DNA from: Symbiodinium natans
Taxonomy: Eukaryota > Sar > Dinophyceae > Suessiales > Symbiodiniaceae
Direction: 5' to 3'
Assembly: GCA_905221605.1 (NCBI GenBank)
Contig: CAJNDS010000110.1
Location: 20,001-84,000 of the forward strand
Length of the DNA: 64,000 nucleotides
Shown: positions 51,344-60,700 of the stretch, piece by piece
How positions within the stretch are numbered: position 1 is the stretch's first letter
Layout: each line of letters begins with the position of its first letter
Translations under genes and position numbers: made by a program
Notes under the pieces: generated by a model
The model's database searches: none
Seen by the model: only the letters and a program-made list of their open reading frames with translations
Told to the model about the DNA's origin: nothing

Positions 51344-54300
51344 GTCTGGGATTCTTCTGCTTGAAAAGCGTTTTCCCCTGGTTCTTAGTAGGGGATGAGG
51401 GAATGAGGGCCCTGCTATATATATGTATATATATATATATATATTCTATGTATGCATATATATATATATATACATACCCTTAGAGGGACTATTTAGGGCC
51501 CTCATTCCCTCATTCCCTACTCAGAACCAGCCAGTTTTGGGTCGGCAGGGTCTTGGGGCGCAGGGTTTCTAGGGTCCCTAGACCCTGTAAACCCTACGTG
51601 CCAAAGAAGCCTCAAGGTTTTGGCTTTGGGGGAGCTTGTGTGTATACTGAAGGTCAAGACCATGAAAGGGTTGAGGGGGTTAGGGTTTAGGGTTGAGGGT
51701 TTAGGGTTTAGGGTTTAGGGTTTAGGGTTTAGGGTTTAGGGTTTAGGTGGGACCCAAAACCCCCCGCTTCCCCCGCAACAAAATATTAATCGAGATCTCC
51801 GTAAACCTTTCTAGCTACAGAAGAGGGACCCAATCCCTGAAGACTCGGCTTTGGGTTTGGGGTTTGCCGTAGGGTTGAGGGTTCAGGGTTTAGGGTTTGC
51901 GGCTTAGTGTGCCAAAGCTACGGGGGGGATCGACGAAGGTGCGTGTGGACTGCAGCTGAAGAGAATGAGCCGCGAGAGGTTTTGGGTGTAAAAGTAGACC
52001 TTAAACCCTAAACCCGAAACCCTCGACCCTAAACCCTAAACCCTAATTAAACCCTAAACCCAAGAGGTTTCGGGTGTAAAGGTAGGGCGGTATGGGAGTT
52101 TACGAAGATAAGGGACCCCAAGTATAGACCCCAACAAGAAGGACCCCAAGAATCAGAGAAGGTGCCCCCCTAATCTCGGAACTCCCCAAATATGGGGAGG
52201 GGGGGTTAGGGTTTATAGGGTTTATAGGGTTTATAGGGTTTATAGGGTTTATAGGGTTTATAGGGTTTATAGGGTTTATAGGGTTTATAGTGTTTATAGG
52301 GTGTATAGGGTTTATAGGGTTTAGGGTTGTGCATGAGGTTGTTGTTTTTTGGAGGGAATCCATGGTCCGTCAAAGATGAACACCAAGAACTCTTATCCCC
52401 AACCCCACACAGTACTTTGGGATCTTCCCCCTTATCCGAACGGTCCTTAATAGGGATTAGACTAGGGGGTACTGTAATCCCTACTAAGGACCGTTCGTAT
52501 ACGGAGGAACATCCCAACCAAGAAGTCTTATCCTAAACCCTAAACCCTAAACCCTAAACCCTAAACCCTAAACCTCCTATACTTCTTCAACACGTTAGGG
52601 CGCAAGACGGTTCTACGCGCTGACGAGTGCGGGATGGAGACGGTCTGCTTGCGTTGTCCTGGTAAAGTCCCCCCGGAAGCTGCTCTCGAACCTCCATAAG
52701 CCCTAAGCCCTAAGCCCTAAGCCCTAAGCCCTAAGCCCTAAGTCCTAAGCGCCTAAGCGCCTAAGCCCTAAACCCTAAACTGGCCCTAAACCCTAAAATC
52801 GATGTGCGAGGCGCCGATTCACCCAGACTTCCTGGTGAAGAAGACCCACGAAGCACCGGCCACGGCCACTGCGGCTCCTGAACTCAAGGGAATAATTTGG
52901 AGGGGCACCGATGAACCACAACACCCTTGAAAGTCCGAAAACTCCTAAATCCGAAGACCCTAGTTTAGGGGTTCAGGGGTTCAGGGGTTTAGGGGTTTAG
53001 GGGTTTAGGGGTTTAGGGTTTTGGGTACCCTGAAAGAGGGAGTCTTCTGTTGCAGCTCTCCTTTTGTAAATGTCGTCCCGAACGGCAGTTTTGAGTTGTG
53101 GGCGGAAGGTGGAAGCGAAGGTGGTTCCAACATTAGATGAGCGTCGCCAAATCTCTTCAGTCTTATAGTGAGCTTCTACTCCTAGACCGCGAAATCTGAA
53201 CCCAAAGTGTAGGCCCCAAACCCTAGCCTACTACAACCTACACCCTGAAACGCCTCTCGTTCAGAGCCCTAACCCCTGCAAACGTCTAAACCCTGAAGCC
53301 CCCAGACCCCCACACCCCCGTAAAGAAACTCTAAGCTCTAAACGCTAAACCCTAAACCCTAAACCCTAAACCCTAAACCCTAAACCCTAAACCCTAAACC
53401 CCGGCCTAGGACGGCGTTTCAGAGCCTCCTGCAAAGAAGCAGAAGAAAGACCGCGGCATGAACAAGAGCAAGGAGGGCTTAGACAGGGTGTAGGGCTAAG
53501 GGTTTAAGGTTTAGGGTTTAGGGTTTAGGGTTTAGGGTTTAGGGTTTAGGGCTCCACTCTATCCCTAAAGCCTAAACCCTAAACCGGGCCCTTAACTGGG
53601 GACCCCTTTCATAGCCCTGTATATACACCATACAGCCCTACCCTTAGATCCCACCCTACCAGCCCCTGAAGTCCCCTAAAACCTAAACCTCCTAACCCTA
53701 AACCCTAAACCCCAAACCCCAAACCCCAAACCCCAAACCCCAAACTCCAAACCCTAAACCCTAAACCCTAAACCCTAAACCCTAACCTGGGTCTCCTAAA
53801 CTTTGGCTTGGTAGCCCAGTGGCGCTGGCACCCCTTTCCCCCCTTTTTTTCAAGTCTGGGCTGCGTGACACCCAGCATGCCCCTCCTGGAAAGCTTGGGG
53901 TTTAGGGTTTGTTCCGATGCGGCTAGAGACCATCTAAAGTTTAGGAGGCCCAGGTTAGGGTTTAGGGTTTAGGGTTTAGGGTTTAGGGTTTAGGGTTTAG
54001 GGTTTAGGGTTTAGGGTTTAGGGTTTAGGGTTTAGGGTTTAGGGTTTAGGGTTTAGGGTTTAGGGTTTAGGGTTAGGGTTTAGGGTTCTAGGGTTTAGGG
54101 TTTAAGGCTTGCCCTACATCTCCGAAGGCCAAGCTCCAACACCGAACCCAGCATCTAGGCTTTCGGGCATGTCTGTCGGTTTCGGTTCTTTTTGAGCCGT
54201 CCAGTGTGATGGGGTGGTATAGGGTTTAGAGTTGAGACGTCTGTCTGTGCGAGCCGGACTTGTGCTTTGAAGCTGCTTCATCATGCTTGCGTCAGGAGCG

Positions 54301-57300
54301 GCGGGAGAATGTTGCGGCCATGAAGAAGGCGGGCTGGATGAAAGGCTTGAGGCTTTATCGTTTCAGAGTTTAAGGAAGGGGTTGTGTTTTTAGGGTTTAG
54401 GGCTTAAGGTTTAGGATTTAGGGTTTAGGGTTAGGGTTGAATGAGGGTTTAGGGTTTAGGGTTTAATGAGGGCTTGGGGTTTAAGGGTTGAATGAGGCTT
54501 GAGGGTTTATGTTTTAGCGAGGGCTTAGGGTTTTATGAAGGTTTAGGTATGTAGAGTTTGTGGCGGGGATAGGAGGTCGGGTTTAGGGCTCAAGGGCTGG
54601 TAGGTTCGAAGGACTTTGGGGCTTCATATAGGGGTCGCGATAAGTACAGTACAAATAGTATTCCTTTATGGTCCCTTTGTAATTATACTATAATACCCCC
54701 CCCCCCCCCCAAGGCCTGTTCTAATTGTTCAGGCGCTTATACCGTGGGGACCAAATTTGAACCCGAAATTGGGCCCATATACCCTATACTCCTGTAATCC
54801 CTATTCAGGTATATGAACCCTGAACCCTGAACCCTAAACCCCTTTTAGGGTTCCCTTTTAAGGGGTCCCCAAGGTATTACGGGCTGCAGACTCATCTCTC
54901 ACAGGGCCATCCAGATGCCTCATTGATAGCCCGTCCCGGATCAGAGACGCGGCTCCAGGTGCAGGGTTTAGGGTTTAGGGTCTAGGGTTTAGGGGTTAGG
55001 GTTTAGGGTTTAGGGATTAGGGATCGGGTTCAGGGTCTTTGTGAATTCGCCAAGGCAAACCGAAGCGTACCGGAACATGTAGCTTGCATAGAATCCAGAT
55101 GGCATATGCGCTATCATACATATGGGGAGGGGGGGGGGGGCGGGCGTGCTCTAAATTCTCATGCACAAGGCTTTGATAGCCTAAGCCCTCCAGAACCTCA
55201 GGCTTTAGGGTTTAGGGTTCCTAGAAGTCCATGTGCTGAGAGAGGTTGCGGCGCAGCAGCTGTGTCCTCGTCGCGCGGCTGTGGAGAGTGGAATCCGGGT
55301 AGGTTGCTTCATAAAGCTAGCCATGAATATAATCCCTTAAAGGGTGTACATAGGGCCCTCATTCCCTCTAAGATCCAGGGGGTAAGGTCGGGCTAGAAAG
55401 GGCGAGGAGGCTCGAGTACATGGGGGAGGGGGCAGGAGAGGGCAAGGTCTTCTGTTTAGGGCCTTTGGTGGTTTGCGGAGTGCTAGGGATGTCTTGATCC
55501 TAAACGGTAAACCCTAAACCAGAAGGGAGTTTAGAGCTGTGCTGGGGTTCGAGGTGACTGTCAATTTCAAAACGACTCTGGGGTTCATAGTCTAGTGTGG
55601 TGTTGCTACTTCGGGTTTTGGGTTGATAAGGTCTAGAGGGTCTAGAAGGCTTGGGGTTTAGGGTTTAGGGTTTAGGGTTTAGGGTTTAGGGTTTAGGGTT
55701 TAGGGTTTAGGGTTTAGGGTTTAGGGTTTAGGGTTTAGGGTTTAGGCTTTGGTCTTCAAGATGAGCTCAACAGACCACGCAAGAAAATGCTGGCCGGACA
55801 GTCGGGAGAAGCGCCCCATTTCAGGTGCGATATGGGTAGTTCTCTGGACTAAGGGCCCCTTCTTTAGACCCTAAACCCTAAACCCTAAACCCTAAACCCT
55901 AAACCCTAGAATGCGGCACCTTTATAACAGGACCTGAATTTCGAGAACTACCCAACCGATCCTGATGTATGGCGAACCTTTTGGGGCAGCCTCGACCCCC
56001 CCCCCCCCCCCTCCTCCCCCCCCCCCCCCCCCCCAAAGGCCATAAAGGCTTTAGGGTTGAAACCCTGAACCTTCAACCTCTAAACCTTCAATGCCCTAAA
56101 CCCTAGCCCTAAACCCCAACCTTAAACCCTAGCCCTAAACCCTGAATCATCAACGCCCGAAAATCCCCAGCACAGTCATCAAGGGCTGGCGTACCTCAAC
56201 GAGTGCGACGGCACGCCGGGCGAGCCCCGGTCACCTGGCGCTGCCTTGAACAGTTTAGGGTTTGGGGTTTAGGGTTTATGGTTCTTAATAGGGAATGAGG
56301 GAATGAGGTACCTTCTATCCCCCTAAAGGTACCCTTTAAGGGATTACGTAGGGCACCTCATTCCCCCATTCCCTACTGAGAACCAGGGCATCCGTCTAAG
56401 GTTGAAACTATGGGCCTGGAGTGTGGTCCGTTACCCTTGCTTATAGGGATCCGAAGTATGGGCCCTTTCTTTGGTGTATATAAGGGTTACCTCATAGTCA
56501 ACAAAAGGCGGAGATTTTGGAAGATGTTGGCCCTAAATCCGGAGAAGAATTCGTGGACAAAGTTGGCAGGGCCAACATTTGCCACGAAATCCAGGCCTCA
56601 ACCCTAAACTCCAAGTTGCAAGAAACCTGAAGAACGGGCACGTGATATGGGTACACCGGGTGGGTGGGGGGTGGGTGGGTGGGTGGGTGGGTGGTGTGGG
56701 GGGGTGTGGGGGGGGGGGGGGGGGGGGGGGTGGTACTATATCTGTATACATATATAAATATATATGTATGTATGATTTTATATATATATATATAGATACA
56801 TATACTTTTCAATATATACATATCAACAACTTCTTCCTTTCGAGGTGTTCCAAGAATCACGACATGGAAGCCTTCCAAGCGGCCAAGCTGCCGGAGATCT
56901 CCTCTGAGTGCCCCGTTTTCAAGGCTCGATGGTCTAGGCTGCTTGGGGTTGATGGGGCTTAATAGGGTTTAGGGTGTAGTGTTTGCAAACCCCAAACCTA
57001 AACCCTAAACCCTAAACCCTAAACCCTAAACCCTAAACCCTAAACCCTAAACCCTAAACCCTAAACCCTAAACCCCACACCCTTCGCGCAACCTCCCGAG
57101 AATTGGCAGAGGCCGTCGGGGTGTGCGCTGCGGGCCTGAACTGCCGCTTCGCCAGCGGGCATACCGCAGACGGCAAGAACGTCGACAAGGACAGGGTTTA
57201 GGGTTTAGGGTTTAGGGTTTAGGATTTAGGGTTTAGGGTTTAGGGTTTAGGGTTCAGGGCTTCGGGTTTAGGGTCAAGGGTTCAGGGTTGAGGGTTTAGG

Positions 57301-57722
57301 GTTTAGAGGCTCCCGAAACCCTGCATAAGTCCTGAAACCGAACCCCAAAACGCAAGAGCTTTTCGGGTTTTAGGTTTGGGCTTTGGATTGTTGGGCTTTG
57401 GGGTTAAAGCTCCGAGCCGGCATTTTGGGCTTTCGGCCATGCAGCGTTGCTGTGATTTAGGGTTTCGGGTTTGCGGTTTAGGGTTTAGGCCGAGGGTTTA
57501 GGGCACTGTGTTGGGGACCGAATGAACCCTGAAAGGGTTCGTGGTTCATATGCCTTAGTAGGGATTCATTACAGCAGTATGGGGTATATGTCCCCAATTC
57601 TAGGGCTCATGCGGTCTCCAAAAATGGAGCCGACCTGAAATGCCCGAGTCCCATGTTCTGCTCTTGTTTTAGATATGTAACTTGGAGGCTGGCTCTAGAT
57701 TTGTAACTTAAGTTTGGCTCTC

Positions 57723-57760
<38 letters not shown>

Positions 57761-60700
57761 GTTTAGGGTTTAGGGTTTAGGTCTCTCTCTCTCTCTCTCA
57801 GTATATTTGTATGTACACACATATGTGCATGCAGAGTTTCCTTTTGCTGTGTCGCGTAGAACCTTTGATAGCTGATCTCTAGAAAAGGTCTTGTTTATAC
57901 TTCCCTAAACCCTAAACCCTAAACCCTGAACCCTTGTTCGGGCTTTCCCCAGGAAGTATCAAGACATCTTGCCTTTATCATGGTTCTACGGCGGCATGAA
58001 CCTGACACCACAAAAAAAGGAATCCCCTGAACCCTGAACCCTAAACCCTAAACCCTAAACCCTAAACCCTAAACCCGAGAGAGCTTTGACCTAAAGCTGC
58101 CCTTCCTGCACAACTTCTGAAAGCGCCCTTCTGCTACTAGACCGATCACCTTAGGACCTCAGGGCCCAAAGGAACCCGAAAAGGGTTTCTGGTTCATATA
58201 CCTTTGTGATTTCAGGGACTATAGGAGTATGGGGTAGGTGACCCCAATTTTGAGGTTCATTTGCTCCCCAGGGAATATTGCTACCCGGGGCTCTAAGAAC
58301 AGTCTAAGGCTTTTAAGGTCTGGGTTTGGTGTCAAGGCTGCGCACTCTGGCATTTTTCCTGAGAGCCCAGGGTAGGAAGGGTGAGCACTTGAACTCAAAG
58401 CGCACCCCGACATTTGCACAAGCCCGAGTCTTAAACCTTAAGCCCTTACCTACCGGCCCTTTGAAAGGGCCATTTCCTCGCATGATGGGAGGATGGACAG
58501 GTCCTGTCGAAGGGCTGCGAGTGGCACCAGAAGATCCCACACATTGGGCTGCTCCGCTCTGAACTTGGAACCCGTCGATTTTTTTTGAACCCCTACAACT
58601 CCTATAGACCCCCCCCAAACTCTAAACAGCACAGCCCGAAACACCCCTGAGCCCTAAACAGCCCCGAAGACATCGAGAGGATGGAAGTTGAACCGGTAAG
58701 CCCCGTTCATGAAAACCTTGTTTCCGTGGGCCCTTCACCCTTCGAGGGATGTGGGTTAAGGGCGCCTGCTTGCCTCAAGCTCCAGACGTATTCAAAGGGT
58801 GCCTGGTTTCCACCAAGCCAAAAAACCCAAGTCCCCAAATAGCCCAAGCCAATTTGCAGGGTGTCCTGCTCCGGGTATTAGGGCCTTTGGGATTCGGATT
58901 TCTTGGGTTTGGGGCACAGCTTGGGGCAAGAAGCTGTAGGCCTTTGGGGTCATCCAACCCTAAACCCAACCCCCGAAACCCCTTAGTCTGGCTGGCCTCA
59001 GGATGGTTCCCAGAGAGCTAAACATCTTCAGCGAGGAGATTCGATGCCCGGCGGAAGTCAGGAAGCTGTCAGTGCTGAGATGTTGGCGTTCGGGGTTTGG
59101 GGTTTGGGGTTTAGGGTTTAGGGTTTAGGGGTTAGGGTTTAGGGTTTAGGGTCTAGGCCCCGAAGCCCTCGACCTGGTGTAATGCAAGATGTTCCAACGA
59201 GCCCCAAACCCAAGAAACCTCCAAGCCCCAAAATAGGGGTCTATATTATTTACTAAAAGTATTCCCTCATTGCCCCTTTGCAGTCACACTCTTAAGGCCC
59301 CCCCCCAAAAAAAAAAAAAAAAAACATTCCCCATTCCAAATACTAAGGCCCCCGTACAACACCTCAAAACCGGCGTTAGCGAAGATTGCTCCTTCGGGAT
59401 GGTCCGACGCCTGAAGCCGAAAGCCACATGCAAACGAGACAAAGAGCTTCGCCAAAACTAGGTGGGCCCTTGGATATTTTCTATTTCCCCTTATTGGGTT
59501 GAAGAGGATCCTATTTAGGAATATTTTTCAGAGGGTTAAAAGCCTACCTAGAAAAGCACAAGTCGTTGCCATGAAAATGAGTATGTGGGCATCTAAAGCA
59601 GGAAAAAAACCGTTCGTTGGCAGCTTTTTGTCCCACGTCACGCGCATTGTCCGGCTAGGTAACCTTTCACCTTTTTCCTTTTGTGGGCAGAAGAATCGAC
59701 CCTAAACCCTAAACCCTAAACCCTAAACCCTAAACCCTAAACCCTAAACCCTAAACCCTAAACCCTAAACCCTAAACCCTAAACCCTAAACCCTAAACCC
59801 AAGAGAATCCTACTCCTCACATGGCCCTTATTTTCCCTTAAAATGGTTCCCCAAACCCAAGGGTGCAACCTGGTTCAAGGTAGAGTCCCTTGAAAGGAAC
59901 CTCTCAGGCCAGGGGTAGGGCGAAAGCATCCATTTCTCCCAACGTGACGAAGTACGGCCCTTTGGGCGACGTCGCCTCACAGTGCCTCTACGCACTCATC
60001 CCGCATCGCCCGCGAAGATCCTGACCACTCCCTCCCCCCCAAAAACACTCCAGCCAAAAACGCTGCCCTAAACCCTAAACCCCTAAACCCCTAAACCCCC
60101 AAGCTCCTAAACCCCAAAAACCCCTAAAACCCCTAAACCCCCAAACCCCTAAACCCCTAAAGCCCTAAACCCTAAACCCCTAAACCCCTAAACCCCTAAA
60201 CCCCTAAACCCCTAAACCCCTAAACCCCTAAACCCCTAAACCCCTAAACCCCTAAACCCCTAAACCCCTAAACCCCTAAACCCTACACCCTAAACCCTAA
60301 ACCCTAAACCCTAAACCCCAGGCTTGGGCCTCCGAAAGAGGACCTACGATTTTAGCCGGGCCACCGACTTGGCGAAAGCCTGGGCCCGCTGGCACTCCCA
60401 GCGCCCGAAGGCCGAAGTGGGGTGCGAAGGGGCTTGGGGGTTTAGGGTTTAGGGCTTAGGGGTTGAGGGTTTAGGGCGTTTAGGGTTTGGGGTTTTGGGG
60501 TTTTAGGGTTTGGGGGTTTTAGGGTTTGGGGGTCAGGGGTTTAGGGGTTTAGGGGTTTAGGGGTTTAGGGGTTTAGGGGTTGTTTTTGGGGTTTTGGGGT
60601 TTTGGGGTTTTGGGGTTTTGGGGTTTGGGCTTTTGGGGTTTTGGGGCTTTGGGGTTTTGGGGTTTTGGGCTTTTGGGGTTTTGGGCTTTTGGGCTTTTGG

